From the NCBI RefSeq assembly GCF_014207985.1, contig NZ_JACHMI010000001.1, positions 6,679,001 through 6,743,000 on the forward strand: DNA of 64,000 bases, written 5' to 3'. Below the pieces are notes generated by a model, which saw only the letters and a list, made by a program, of their open reading frames with translations, made no database searches and was not told the DNA's origin. Positions within the stretch are counted from its first letter, which is position 1. The number at the start of each line of letters is the position of its first letter. The position numbers and the translations under genes are program-made. The stretch is from Nonomuraea rubra (lineage in GTDB: Bacteria > Actinomycetota > Actinomycetes > Streptosporangiales > Streptosporangiaceae). Below are positions 1 through 7,775 of this stretch, one piece after another.

Positions 1-225
1 GAGAGCGCTGACCACTCCGGCCAGCTCGTGGCAGGGGATCGACGGTGTCCGGTCACGGCCGAGGCGGTCGGTCCAGGTCGAGGGCCACGTCAGCTCCCCC
101 GGGGTGAATCCCGACGCATGAACCTCAACCAGCACATCGTTCCCCGCCGCCTCGGGCTGGGGGCGCTCCGCCAGCATCATCCCGGCCGTTCCCGCGGCCT
201 CGTCCGTCACCACGATCGCCTTCAT
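1..225 (-). CDS. MDR-family NAD(P)-dependent oxidoreductase, N-terminal part
   Basis: The minus strand opens with ATG at 225 after a GGAGGTGCCCGG ribosome site and reads 75 codons out of the left edge of the window. The start (MKAIVVTDEAAG), the segment NDVLVEVHASGFTPGEL and the motif PCHELAGVV are the N-terminal GroES-like domain of zinc-type alcohol dehydrogenase/quinone oxidoreductases. The catalytic and Rossmann parts lie outside, so the substrate cannot be named. It diverges from the TetR gene at 405, and the shared promoter region carries two GGAC-N6-GTCC palindromes, so it is probably that repressor's target. Confidence 0.85.
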   Translation of the reverse strand, partial: MKAIVVTDEAAGTAGMMLAERPQPEAAGNDVLVEVHASGFTPGELTWPSTWTDRLGRDRTPSIPCHELAGVVSAL

Positions 226-274
226 CCGGGCACCTCCTGCATCCAATCCTCGCCGCAGCCTCTCGGCGATTCAT

Positions 275-288
275 GGACCATATCGTCC
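275..288. promoter_or_regulatory. Candidate TetR operator, copy 1
   Basis: GGAC-CATATC-GTCC sits 50 bases upstream of the oxidoreductase start. The palindrome extends one step outward to ATGGAC...GTCCAT (273-290). It is one of three GGAC-N6-GTCC sites with an AT-rich centre in the first 1.5 kb, all next to TetR-type reading frames. The function is inferred from position and repetition. Confidence 0.6.
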
Positions 289-375
289 ATCATAGCAACC
301 GTGCAGATGCACCTCGACAGACGAAGAGCTAGTGCCGGAAGGGTTCGTCGATCGATGTGCCCGTCAGATCCATGT

Positions 376-389
376 GGACTTAATAGTCC
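376..389. promoter_or_regulatory. Candidate TetR operator, copy 2
   Basis: GGAC-TTAATA-GTCC lies 16 bases upstream of the ATG of the TetR gene at 405, where binding would block its transcription or initiation. It shares arms and spacing with the sites at 275-288 and 1447-1460. Confidence 0.6.
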
Positions 390-404
390 CTCCATGCGGC
401 GGCT

Positions 405-1061
405 ATGATCAAACAGGGTAGCCTGAGGACTGTGAGCAGGCCGGAGAACGAACAGCCGGGGCAGAGGCTGACGCCACGTGGGGCCGCCACCCGCGCGCGC
501 ATCGTGGCGGCCGCTGTCGAGCTGATGTACGTGAAGGGCGTGAACGCGACCACGCTGGACGACGTCCGGGCCGCGAGCAACACCAGCAAATCCCAGCTCT
601 ACAACCACTTCCCGGACAAGGAGGAACTGGTCCGCGCCGTCGTCGCGGCGCGCTCCGCGCAGATCCTCGAGCGTGAACGCGGCCACCTGCAGCGCTTGAA
701 GTCGTTCCGCGGCCTGGTCCGCTGGCGCGATGCGCTGGTGCAGCGGAACGCGTTGCAGAACGGCGCCTACGGCTGCGCGCTCGGCTCCCTGGCCAGCGAG
801 CTCGCCGATCAGGACGACCAGGCCCGGGCCACGCTCGCCGAGTCGTTCGTGGAATGGGAAGGGCTGCTCGCCGCCGGCCTGCGGCGGATGCGGGAGAGCG
901 GGGTGCTCAGGCCGGACGCCGACCCGGAGAAACTGGCCACGGGCCTGATGGCCGCCCTGCAAGGCGGGTACCTCCTCGCCGAGACCGCGCATGACATCAA
1001 GCCCATGGAGATCGCCCTGGATATGGCGCTTGACCACGTGAAGTCGTTCCTCACGGCGTGA
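405..1061 (+). CDS. TetR/AcrR-family transcriptional regulator
   Basis: A 218-residue repressor with an N-terminal TetR helix-turn-helix (about residues 26-72, with TTLDDVRAASNTSKSQLYNHF) and a C-terminal ligand domain. ATG at 405 is used; GTG at 432 is an alternative. Autoregulation and control of the divergent oxidoreductase are inferred from the GGAC-N6-GTCC sites at 376-389 and 275-288. The C-terminal segment around RWRDALVQRN and GCALGSLASELAD is paralogous to the truncated frame that overlaps its 3' end on the other strand. The ligand is unknown; an electrophile or quinone would fit the neighbour. Confidence 0.85.
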   Translation: MIKQGSLRTVSRPENEQPGQRLTPRGAATRARIVAAAVELMYVKGVNATTLDDVRAASNTSKSQLYNHFPDKEELVRAVVAARSAQILERERGHLQRLKSFRGLVRWRDALVQRNALQNGAYGCALGSLASELADQDDQARATLAESFVEWEGLLAAGLRRMRESGVLRPDADPEKLATGLMAALQGGYLLAETAHDIKPMEIALDMALDHVKSFLTA

Positions 1062-1419
1062 CGGCGTGCGCGCGGACGTGGCCTAGGGCGCTCCCCCGGG
1101 TCCGGGTGATCGCGCCCGCCAGGAGCGACTCCCACGCCGCGAGGCCGGCGCGGACTGCCGGCCGTCCAGCTCCGTCGCCGTCGGCGAGCAGCTCGGCCAG
1201 GTCACCCAGCGGACAGATCCCGTCGTCGCGCCTCCGCCCCAGGCGGACGACTTCGTCCCGCCATCGGGCGAGGTCCCGTACCGAGTGCAGGCTGTTCAGC
1301 AAGGGCTCCTGAATCGCGAGCAGCCTGACGAGCCTGGCTTCGACGGTCTCCCCAGCCGGAGGCTCGTCGGCACGGCCGCCATCTTGGCCATAACGGTCCA
1401 CAAGGTCCACTATAGGCAA
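1051..1419 (-). CDS. TetR C-terminal-domain-only protein or decayed regulator
   Basis: A 122-residue frame starting at TTG 1419 (GTG 1410 is also possible), convergent with and overlapping the TetR gene by 11 bases. RWRDEVVRLGRRRDDGICPLG and the segment ending AAWESLLAGAI align with the ligand domain of the neighbouring TetR protein, but there is no helix-turn-helix and no room for one before the intergenic sequence. Its upstream region nevertheless carries the same operator-type palindrome (1447-1460). It may be a remnant of a second regulator or a dimerisation-competent fragment; the start codon is weak. Confidence 0.5.
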   Translation of the reverse strand: MPIVDLVDRYGQDGGRADEPPAGETVEARLVRLLAIQEPLLNSLHSVRDLARWRDEVVRLGRRRDDGICPLGDLAELLADGDGAGRPAVRAGLAAWESLLAGAITRTRGSALGHVRAHAVTP

Positions 1420-1446
1420 CAGCCGTCAGCAACAGGCGCCAAATTT

Positions 1447-1460
1447 GGACTATTTAGTCC
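1447..1460. promoter_or_regulatory. Candidate TetR operator, copy 3
   Basis: GGAC-TATTTA-GTCC is placed 28 bases upstream of the minus-strand TetR-like fragment. It has the same arms and six-base AT-rich spacer as the sites at 275 and 376, suggesting one regulon for the three transcripts. Confidence 0.55.
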
Positions 1461-1620
1461 TTAGAGATTGGCGGCGCGGCGGCGGCCATGACCCTGTCGG
1501 CGTGGCCGGCTTTCCTCACTTCGGGCGTGCACCCGACTCCCGCGGGTGGCGCAACGCCCCGCTCGCGCAAGGCGCCGGTCGACGAGCACGCCCGGCGTCA
1601 CGTCCTCGGCCGGGATATGG

Positions 1621-1695
1621 AACTGCGGCTAGGCCAGCAAGATCGCTCTCGGGCATCTTGTCGTAGCGGCTCGCGATGCCGTGCCACGCCTTCAG
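1621..1695 (-). pseudogene. IS5-family transposase relic
   Basis: The minus strand encodes LKAWHGIASRYDKMPESDLA. This matches the C-terminal segment LKAWRGIATRYDKTPGSHLA of the intact IS5-type transposase 1.8 kb away. A stop codon lies immediately before it and no other transposase sequence is recognisable. It is a fragment of an earlier insertion of a related element in opposite orientation. Confidence 0.7.
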
Positions 1696-1715
1696 CCCAG
1701 GACGCGGAACACAGC

Positions 1716-1767
1716 GAAGCTCCCGGTCGGCGATCTGCTGGCTGGCAGGCCGTCGGCCGGGAGCTTC
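1716..1767. repeat. Perfect 11-bp inverted repeat
   Basis: GAAGCTCCCGG (1716-1726) and CCGGGAGCTTC (1757-1767) are exact reverse complements separated by 30 bases. It lies between the transposase relic and the secreted-protein gene. It could be a transcript-end hairpin or an old element end; no T-run follows it. Confidence 0.45.
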
Positions 1768-1843
1768 GGTGTGGTCTTCTACCGGGCTGGGCTGGCGTTC
1801 TCCGCCAGAACCCGGTGAGGAGCTGAATGCCCTACGGGTCAGC

Positions 1844-2182
1844 TCAGCAGCCGTACCACCCGGCGTAGGCGTCCCACTTGCCGTCCTTGGTGAATTCTGC
1901 GCTCTTGCCCTTGTTGATCGTGGTGCACTTCGAGTCGGGCATAAAGGCCCCCCTCCAGTCCACCTTGAGCTTCTTCTTGCTGGCGCAGTTGTTCGTGATC
2001 TTCACCCAGTGGTGATAGTACTTTCCGAAGGCGGTCTCCTCGTAGAAGGTCCTCCCATGCTGGACCTTGACGCAGGAGGGCGCGGCGTTGGCCGCCGGAG
2101 CGGCGGCGGCCGGTGTGGCGACAGTCATGGTGAGCACAGCTGCCGCCACAGCTGCGGCTCGGATGAAGGCACGGGAATCCAT
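1844..2182 (-). CDS. Small secreted four-cysteine protein, alpha-amylase-inhibitor-like
   Basis: A 112-residue precursor starting at ATG 2182 behind AAGGAGAACG. An Ala-rich signal peptide ends near PAAAAPA. The mature part has four cysteines spaced like tendamistat-type inhibitors: an N-terminal APSCV motif, then NNCA, SKC and a terminal YGC. Small proteins of this pattern are common in actinomycetes. The family resemblance rests on the cysteine pattern and the APSCV start; the tendamistat Trp-Arg-Tyr inhibitory loop is not evident, so inhibition of amylase is not claimed. Confidence 0.65.
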   Translation of the reverse strand: MDSRAFIRAAAVAAAVLTMTVATPAAAAPAANAAPSCVKVQHGRTFYEETAFGKYYHHWVKITNNCASKKKLKVDWRGAFMPDSKCTTINKGKSAEFTKDGKWDAYAGWYGC

Positions 2183-2347
2183 CGTTCTCCTTGGGGATAT
2201 CGCGGCGATTTTGGATGCTGCCGGTTGGGCAGCAAGAAACGCCCGCCGCATGCGGGTTGTTGGCACGGCCAACGCTAGCGAGGGGCGGTATATCGCGGGT
2301 ATGGCAGTGATTCGGGCAAGCCCAGGCCGGATACCCGCTTCGTCGAC

Positions 2348-2396
2348 CTCGACCACGCTCAACCGCTACACGCACGCGTCGCCCGAGGGTCTGTAG
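2348..2396 (+). pseudogene. Possible tyrosine-recombinase C-terminal remnant
   Basis: The plus strand reads STTLNRYTHASPEGL then a TAG stop. This resembles the tail of phage-type integrases, where the catalytic tyrosine sits in a [ST]TLNxYTH context. No upstream catalytic domain is recognisable and the stretch is only 16 codons, so it is suggestive only. It lies just left of the IS5-type element. Confidence 0.3.
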
Positions 2397-2502
2397 TGCC
2401 GAGTCAACAATCGCCTCTGGAGTGGATCTCCAGTTCAGGGAGGGGGAAGTGCTCAAGATCGGCGGGTCCTAGGGCACGTATTGGGTCGTGATCAACATGT
2501 GA

Positions 2503-3039
2503 ATGTCCCGCTGCGGGTTGTGGGCCGGTAGACCTTCGCGTGTGACGCGAGCGCAACTGTCAGACCAAGAGTGGGAGTTCATCAAGCCCTACCTGCCGAT
2601 CGGTGAGTACGGGCCCTACCCCGAGCGTCTGCGCCAGCAGTTCGAAGGCGTGATCTGGCGGTTTCGGAGCGGTGCTCAGTGGCAGGAGATGCCGGCTGAG
2701 TTCGGTGCCTGGCCGACGGTCTCCAATCGCTTCCGTCAGTGGCGTGACCTCGGCGTGTTCGTGGCCCTGCTGCAGGGCCTGATCGCCGAGGCCGCCCAGC
2801 GGGGAGAGGTGGACCTGTCCCTGGTTGGCGTTGATTCCACCACGGTGCGTGCTCACCACGACGCGGCCGGGATGCATCTGAGCCATGACGTCCTCACCGC
2901 CTTGGAGAAGGCCGCTGCCCAGGAGGAGAAAGCCAGGTCAAAGGGGGCGAGGTCGAAGAACGAAACCGGCCAGGGGCCCAACCGGGCGCAGGAGGGGACA
3001 AACGGCGATTCCTTCGGCGCCGCTGGAAGCTGCGGCTGA
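2503..3039 (+). CDS. IS5-family transposase, upstream frame (orfA)
   Basis: This frame carries the N-terminal DUF4096-type domain (LSDQEWEFIKPYLP, WRFRSGAQWQEMP) and the first catalytic Asp in LVGVDSTTVRAHHDAAG. The ATG at 2503 is listed; an in-frame GTG at 2539 begins the conserved part. The frame continues past the catalytic core into a non-conserved tail (to 3039), while the rest of the transposase is in the -1 frame. The two overlap from about 2940. Full-length protein would need frameshifting. Confidence 0.8.
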   Translation: MSRCGLWAGRPSRVTRAQLSDQEWEFIKPYLPIGEYGPYPERLRQQFEGVIWRFRSGAQWQEMPAEFGAWPTVSNRFRQWRDLGVFVALLQGLIAEAAQRGEVDLSLVGVDSTTVRAHHDAAGMHLSHDVLTALEKAAAQEEKARSKGARSKNETGQGPNRAQEGTNGDSFGAAGSCG

Positions 3040-3545
3040 AGGCCGCCCTGCTCGGCCGGTCCCGGGGCGGGCAGACGAGCAAGATCCATCTAGCCGCAGA
3101 CCGTCAATGCCGGCCGCTGGCGTTCGTCTTGACCGCCGGGCAGGCGGCCGACAGTCCGCAGTTGATCCCCGTGCTGAGGAAGATCCGGGTCCCGGGTCCT
3201 GTCGGCCGTCCCCGCACCCGACCCGATGCCGTGGCGGGTGACAAGGCCTACTCCTCCCGCGGCAACCGCGCCTACCTACGTAGACGCGGCATCAAGGCCG
3301 TCATCCCGGAGAAGCCGGACCAGGCCGCCAACCGGAAGAAGAAGGGCTCCCGGGGCGGCCGGCCAGTCGGTCACGACGCCGGCCTTTACGCCGAGCGGAA
3401 CACCGTCGAGCGTCTGATCAACAAGCTGAAAGCCTGGCGAGGCATCGCCACCCGGTATGACAAGACGCCCGGCAGCCATCTCGCTGGTCTTCACCTGCGT
3501 GCCTCGATGATCTGGATGAGAGACCTCACCCGACCCACCCATTGA
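2940..3545 (+). CDS. IS5-family transposase, downstream -1 frame (orfB)
   Basis: This frame supplies the second half of the DDE domain: GGQTSKIHLAADRQCRPLAF, the second Asp in AVAGDKAYSS and the catalytic Glu in ERNTVERLINKLKAW. It is open from at least 2940 and ends inside the right terminal repeat. At 2940-2946 the zero-frame codons around A-AAG-GGG form a canonical X-XXY-YYZ slippery heptamer, so orfA-orfB fusion by -1 frameshifting is the likely route. A plain frameshift mutation is the alternative. Confidence 0.8.
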   Translation, partial: KGGEVEERNRPGAQPGAGGDKRRFLRRRWKLRLKAALLGRSRGGQTSKIHLAADRQCRPLAFVLTAGQAADSPQLIPVLRKIRVPGPVGRPRTRPDAVAGDKAYSSRGNRAYLRRRGIKAVIPEKPDQAANRKKKGSRGGRPVGHDAGLYAERNTVERLINKLKAWRGIATRYDKTPGSHLAGLHLRASMIWMRDLTRPTH

Positions 3546-3770
3546 TCACGACCCAATACGCGCCCTAGTACGGCCATTCCCACACGTACGTCGCGCGGGT
3601 CGTGTCGAGCGCCGTAGCCGCGGCCGGCCACGGCGCGGACCCGTCATGGGACGGGCTCGACGTGGCCGATCCCGGCAATCGGCTCGGGGTAGTCACGCAC
3701 GCCGCTCTGCTGGCGCACGTTCCCGGATATGCGCCGGCGCGCGGACTTGAGGGTTCGCGCGCCGGAGATG

Positions 3771-4277
3771 TCAGGCCGTTGCCCGCTTCGGGAGCTTCCA
3801 CCCGGGACGGGGGAAGTGGCAGGTGTAGCCGTTGGGGTACTTCTGCAGGTAGTCCTGGTGCTCGGGCTCGGCCTCCCAGAAGTCGCCCGCCGGGGTGACC
3901 TCGGTGACGACCTTGCCGGGCCACAGGCCCGAGGCGTCGACGTCGGCGATCGTGTCCTCGGCGACCCGCTTCTGCTCGTCGCTGGTGTAGAAGATCGCCG
4001 AGCGGTAGCTGGTGCCGATGTCGTTGCCCTGGCGGTTCTTCGTCGAGGGGTCGTGCACCTGGAAGAAGAACTCGAGCAGCGCGCGGAAGTCGGTCTTGTC
4101 GGGGTCGTAGACGACCTCGATGGACTCCGCGTGGGTGCCGTGGTTGCGGTAGGTGGCGTTCGGGACGTCGCCGCCGCTGTAGCCGACGCGCGTGGACACG
4201 ACGCCGGGCTGGTGGCGGAACAGCTCCTCCATACCCCAGAAACAGCCGCCGGCGAGGATCGCCTTCTCGGTGGTCAC
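3771..4277 (-). CDS. msrA: Peptide-methionine (S)-S-oxide reductase MsrA
   Basis: 168 residues of normal family length. GCFWG near the N-terminus (Cys about residue 12) holds the catalytic cysteine; [29 protein letters not shown] and [14 protein letters not shown] are diagnostic MsrA motifs. It reduces methionine-S-sulfoxide in proteins. It lies 9 bases after the stop of msrB on the same strand, so the two are co-transcribed, a common arrangement for oxidative damage repair. The start ATG follows AAGGAGACGACG. Confidence 0.95.
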   Translation of the reverse strand: MTTEKAILAGGCFWGMEELFRHQPGVVSTRVGYSGGDVPNATYRNHGTHAESIEVVYDPDKTDFRALLEFFFQVHDPSTKNRQGNDIGTSYRSAIFYTSDEQKRVAEDTIADVDASGLWPGKVVTEVTPAGDFWEAEPEHQDYLQKYPNGYTCHFPRPGWKLPKRATA

Positions 4278-4286
4278 GTCGTCTCC

Positions 4287-4754
4287 TTACTTGTCGTCTG
4301 TGTCGCTGGTGAACAGGGTGCGGTATTCGCCGTACCCCTCCTGCTCCAGGTCGTCGAGGTGGATGAACCGCAACGACGCGGAGTTGATGCAGTAGCGCAG
4401 TCCGCCCCTGTCGGGAGGACCGTCGTCGAAGACGTGGCCGAGGTGGCTGTCACCGTGCAGCGAGCGGACCTCCGCCCGGATCATCCCGTGGCTGAAGTCC
4501 TCGCGCTCGACGACGTTCGTCCTGACGATCGGCTTGGTGAAGCTCGGCCAGCCGGAGTGGCTGTCGTACTTGTCGACCGACGCGAACAGCGGCTCGCCGG
4601 ACACGACGTCGACGTAGATGCCGGGCTCGTGGTTGTCCCAGTAGGCGTTGGCGAACGGGCGCTCGGTGCCGTCCTGCTGCGTCACGCGGTACTGCTCCGG
4701 GTCGAGCCGCGAAACAGCTTCCGGGTTCTTGTGGTACTGAGTCTGCCGGGACAC
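4287..4754 (-). CDS. msrB: Peptide-methionine (R)-S-oxide reductase MsrB
   Basis: 155 residues from GTG 4754, which has GGGAGAGCT just upstream; an in-frame TTG at 4781 lacks such spacing. [16 protein letters not shown] and the catalytic [11 protein letters not shown] motif identify MsrB. The two CxxC zinc-binding pairs of the zinc-containing class are missing, so this is the zinc-less form. It is the first gene of the msrB-msrA unit and reduces the R epimer of methionine sulfoxide. Confidence 0.93.
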   Translation of the reverse strand: MSRQTQYHKNPEAVSRLDPEQYRVTQQDGTERPFANAYWDNHEPGIYVDVVSGEPLFASVDKYDSHSGWPSFTKPIVRTNVVEREDFSHGMIRAEVRSLHGDSHLGHVFDDGPPDRGGLRYCINSASLRFIHLDDLEQEGYGEYRTLFTSDTDDK

Positions 4755-5268
4755 AGCTCTCCCTTCCCCGCCTTTCGGCAAGCTGGGGGGACCAGGTGAA
4801 ACGCACCTGGACGCGGAGATACAGACACTCTACGGGCCGGTTATATTCCTACGGACGGGCCACTTGCGCGGTCGTTCTTCTTTGGTAAGGACCGGGGTTC
4901 CGCGATCAGGTCCATCAGCGTTCCGCAGGGGCCGGTTCGGGGCGTTACGGCCGGGGGGTGACGATCGAGAGCGGCCGCGTCAGGCCCACGCCGGGCGCGG
5001 CGAGCGGCACGAATCTGGCCCCACGTGGCGAGCCCTCGACCGTGAGGCCGCCGCGCGCCGATGCTCGATCAGCCGGTGACCGCGTTGAACGCGGCCAGGC
5101 GGAAGTCGGGCTCGCGGACGGCGTACCGTAACAGCAGCTTGAACCTGTCGGGAAGGCCGGCGGCGGCGCGCAACAGGGTGGGGCGGGGATTTCCGCTCGT
5201 TGGCCACGGCAGGAAGGCCGGCGAGGGACGAGGTGGCGCGGCTTGTCGTCGGTGGCCGCTGACACCGG
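4755..5268. other. Intergenic stretch with possible gene debris
   Basis: No complete gene is supported. On the minus strand two adjoining stretches look codon-like but are in different frames: one ends LLRYAVREPDFRLAAFNAVTG near 5085, the other ends GARFVPLAAPGVGLTRPLS near 4950. They may be pieces of one decayed gene; I do not recognise the family. The msrB promoter should lie at the left end. Confidence 0.35.
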
Positions 5269-6219
5269 TCACGAGGTCGGGCGGGCGCGGTACCAGTCGA
5301 GGGTGGCGGCGACGGCGGTGGCGTGCGGGGTCGCGGTGAACGGCCCGAACGTGGCGATGAACTTCGAGGTGTCGCTCACGAACGGCCGGTCGCGCTGGTA
5401 CCACGTCTGGCCGAGGGCGCGCACGGTCGGGTTGAACAGGCCGATCAGGCGTTGCATCGGCCGGCCAAGCGCTGACGTTGTGCCGGGCTGCCCCAGCTCG
5501 GCGATCACCAGGTCGAGGAACTCCCGTCCCGTCACGGCCGGCGCCGCCGGCAAGTGCCAGGCGTGGCCGTCAGCCCGCGCGTCGCAGCCGAGTGTCACCA
5601 GGCCTCTGGCGATGTCGGGCAGGAAGCTGAGCGTGTGGGGCTGGTCGAGCGACCCGACCCAGCGGACGGGCTTCCCGGCGAGCGCCGCCGCGAACACCAT
5701 CGTGCCGACGACGGTGTTGACACCGCCGGGACCGTAGTAGTCGGAGGCGCGGCCCAGGGCAACGCGCAGTTCGCCTGAGCGGTGGGCGTCCAGCAGCGCC
5801 TCTGCCATCGCGGCGCGTACCCGGCCGTTCGGGTTGCGGGCGGCGTGGGGTAATGCCTCGGTCATGGGCCCGTCGACGGGACCGTACATGTACAGGTTGT
5901 CGGCGAAGACCAGCTTCGCGCCGGAGGCGGCTGCGCCCTGCCGTACCGCATCGGTCATGGGAGGGAACTCCTGCACCCATCGGTCGTAGGCGGGAGCTGC
6001 GCAGTGGTAGACGACCTCGGCCCCGGCGCAGGCGGCCCTGGCCCCCTCGGCTGTGGTGATGTCGCCCCGGTGGACCTCGACCCCGGGCAACGCGGGCGCG
6101 CGTCCGCTGCGATTGACGGCGCGGACGTGGTGCCCCCTGGAGACGAGCTCGCGGACCACGGAAGCACCGACGCCCCCTCCGGCGCCGAGAACGACATGCA
6201 GATCGGATGTAGCGGGCAC
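5269..6219 (-). CDS. NAD-dependent epimerase/dehydratase (extended SDR)
   Basis: 316 residues from GTG 6219, preceded by GGGAGGCCACC. The nucleotide-binding motif GAGGGVGASVVRELVSRGH is at the N-terminus, DNLYMYGPVDGPM corresponds to the central active-site region, and LGRASDYYGPGG follows. The usual catalytic YxxxK is not clearly placed, as in several atypical actinobacterial epimerases, so the reaction is uncertain. It is divergent from a TetR gene 64 bases away, which probably represses it. Confidence 0.8.
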   Translation of the reverse strand: MPATSDLHVVLGAGGGVGASVVRELVSRGHHVRAVNRSGRAPALPGVEVHRGDITTAEGARAACAGAEVVYHCAAPAYDRWVQEFPPMTDAVRQGAAASGAKLVFADNLYMYGPVDGPMTEALPHAARNPNGRVRAAMAEALLDAHRSGELRVALGRASDYYGPGGVNTVVGTMVFAAALAGKPVRWVGSLDQPHTLSFLPDIARGLVTLGCDARADGHAWHLPAAPAVTGREFLDLVIAELGQPGTTSALGRPMQRLIGLFNPTVRALGQTWYQRDRPFVSDTSKFIATFGPFTATPHATAVAATLDWYRARPTS

Positions 6220-6239
6220 GGTGGCCTCCCGTTGACGAG

Positions 6240-6262
6240 TTTGGAAACACTGTTATGAAACA
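6240..6262. promoter_or_regulatory. Possible TetR binding region
   Basis: The 64-base gap between the divergent epimerase and TetR genes contains the palindrome AACACTGTT (6246-6254), flanked by TTTGG and ATGAAAC half-site-like sequences that repeat GAAAC. The whole gap is AT-richer than its surroundings. Operator function is inferred only from the divergent layout. Confidence 0.35.
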
Positions 6263-6283
6263 TCGTTGCGATATGCTTGTCAA

Positions 6284-6886
6284 ATGGCCCGCCCACGTAC
6301 CCGCGACTACGACGAGTTGCGCCGGGATCTTCTGGACACCGCCGGACGGCTGCTCGCCCAGGAAGGTCCGCAAGCGCTGAGCACCCGGCGCCTGGCCCAC
6401 GAGGTCGGCACCTCCACCAAGGCCGTCTACAACCTCTTCGGCGACAAGGCCGGCCTGCTACGCGCGATGTTCCTGGAGGGATTCGCCCGGCTCGCCGACG
6501 AGTTCGCCCGGGTGCCCGCCGACGGCGACCCGGAGGCCGACCTGATGGCGCTCGGACACGCGTACCGAGCCTCAGCCCTGGACAACCCGCACCTGTACGA
6601 GCTGATGTTCGGCCGGCCTCTCGCCGACTTCCAGCCGGACGAGGCGGCTCTGGCGCAGATTCAGGGCACGTTCGACACGCTGGTACAGGCCGTCGCTCGA
6701 TGCGTGGACGCGGGCCGGTTCGCTCCCTGTGACCCTTATGACGTCGCCGTCCACCTCAACGCCCTGGTGCACGGCCTGGCCAGCCTCGAACTCCTCGGCT
6801 CGCTCGGCCCCCGCCCCCAGGCTGACCACCACTGGCGCGTCGCCCTGGAGGCGGCCTTCCGCGGCCATCGAGCCTCACCCCCGTGA
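6284..6886 (+). CDS. TetR/AcrR-family regulator with TetR_C_33-like domain
   Basis: 200 residues. ATG 6284 (MARPRTRDYDELRRDLL) is preferred over the upstream in-frame start at 6266 because it begins the conserved DNA-binding domain, although no clear Shine-Dalgarno precedes it. The helix-turn-helix is LSTRRLAHEVGTSTKAVYNLFGDK. The C-terminal part (HAYRASALDNPHLYELMFG) matches the WHG-type domain common in actinobacterial TetR proteins. Probable repressor of the divergent epimerase; the inducer is unknown. Confidence 0.85.
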   Translation: MARPRTRDYDELRRDLLDTAGRLLAQEGPQALSTRRLAHEVGTSTKAVYNLFGDKAGLLRAMFLEGFARLADEFARVPADGDPEADLMALGHAYRASALDNPHLYELMFGRPLADFQPDEAALAQIQGTFDTLVQAVARCVDAGRFAPCDPYDVAVHLNALVHGLASLELLGSLGPRPQADHHWRVALEAAFRGHRASPP

Positions 6887-7082
6887 CGGGGCGCCGAGAT
6901 TGCGGCACTCGGCGAGACGCGCTTTCGTCCCAAGGGAACGCTTCGCGAGAAAGTCAACAACCCGCTCCCGCGGCTCGTGCAGCAAACCCAGCTCACGGCA
7001 TAAACCATGTATCTAGCGGGACGCCCTTCCGCTCGGAGGGTCTCCGAGGCCGTGAACGCGGACGCCCGCCATTGTAGATGAC

Positions 7083-7361
7083 ATGATGATTCGCCGTTCT
7101 TCCGCACGTGGTAGTCGGTGGCGGCCGACTCGCGTTCTCTGGAAAAGAGGCTCAGGGCAGTCCTGGCTCGCCATTGCCACCGGGCTGGCGGCTTTACTGG
7201 CCGTCTACTACACGGCACGCAATGCGGATACTGCACGACGTACATATGAGGTGGGACAACAAAGTCTCCGGCTCAGCGAGCAAGGGTCCCTATGCTTTGG
7301 CCTGCGGGTTCAACTCTTGCCGAGATGTCTAGAATCACCGAATTACGCGGACGCGGGCTGA
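7083..7361 (+). CDS. Short membrane protein, probably a truncated remnant
   Basis: 92 residues with one hydrophobic helix (SWLAIATGLAALLAVYY, about residues 27-43) followed by RNADTARRTYEVGQQSLRLSEQGS. The segment ending LSEQG is typical of large actinomycete membrane proteins whose C-termini carry pentapeptide repeats, but here the frame ends shortly after. I read it as the N-terminal piece of such a gene. Two adjacent ATGs (7083 and 7086) are possible starts, and the upstream signal is weak. Confidence 0.4.
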   Translation: MMIRRSSARGSRWRPTRVLWKRGSGQSWLAIATGLAALLAVYYTARNADTARRTYEVGQQSLRLSEQGSLCFGLRVQLLPRCLESPNYADAG

Positions 7362-7469
7362 GGGCTTGCCGGACCTCGTTCGCGTAGATGCCGCGGAACG
7401 GCCTCCGCTGTGGGCAACGGGGCTACAGTGCCCGGCAGCCCCTGCGGAGGCCGATCTGCTGAAACTTGA

Positions 7470-7775
7470 TCAATCGACGCACATCGCCTCGTGGGTGGAC
7501 TGGAAGACCCATGTGCCGCCACCCGGAGAGGTATAGATCCCGAAATTGCTGTAGGTCCCAGGGGTGCAGTCGTGGCCGACCGCGAGGACGGCCTGCCGGG
7601 CCCGCCGTTCGGCGGCCGCCACCCCCTCCGCGTAGGTGTTGCCCGCGCCCACAACAGTGGCGCTGCGGGGAGTGTCATAGCCGTCGGCGTGCGCGGCCAC
7701 GGACGTGGTCGCCAGGCCGACCGCCACCACCGCTGAGACGAGGCCGAGCCGGCGGAGCCAAATGACTGTTCGCAT
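7470..7775 (-). CDS. Small secreted protein of unknown function
   Basis: 101 residues from ATG 7775 directly behind AAGGAGAAGC, an excellent ribosome site. The signal peptide is WLRRLGLVSAVVAVGLATT with cleavage near AHA-DG. The mature part is about 70 residues with two cysteines (HDCTPG and the C-terminal AMCVD), which may form one disulfide, and a Gly/Thr-rich end. I do not recognise the family. It stands alone, with no co-directional partner. Confidence 0.65.
   Translation of the reverse strand: MRTVIWLRRLGLVSAVVAVGLATTSVAAHADGYDTPRSATVVGAGNTYAEGVAAAERRARQAVLAVGHDCTPGTYSNFGIYTSPGGGTWVFQSTHEAMCVD

Larger units (their letters stand above)
2469..3568 (+). mobile_element. IS5-family insertion sequence, about 1.1 kb
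   Basis: Near-identical 27-bp terminal repeats (2469-2495 and 3542-3568, one mismatch) bound a DDE transposase. The outermost four bases at both ends are CTAG, which could be the target duplication known for IS5 elements; in that case the element proper is 2473-3564. The transposase is split into two frames in the -1 relation. A relic of a related element lies at 1621-1695. Both ends and all coding parts appear complete, so it may be active. Confidence 0.85.

Noticed and set aside
1445..1826. Two overlapping plus-strand frames of 70-110 codons
   Set aside because: They overlap the minus-strand transposase relic and the inverted repeat and show no conserved motif.
3570..3770. Plus-strand coding-like stretch right of the IS element (VARVVSSAVAAAGHGADPSW)
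   Set aside because: Too short, no start, no recognised family; could be debris of the gene hit by the insertion.
3729..4799. Long plus-strand frame opposite msrA/msrB
   Set aside because: It is antisense to two conserved enzymes and has a Val/Leu/Arg-biased composition typical of a GC-rich shadow frame; the same holds for frames opposite manD, dgoD, the ABC genes, CorA and the M14 genes.
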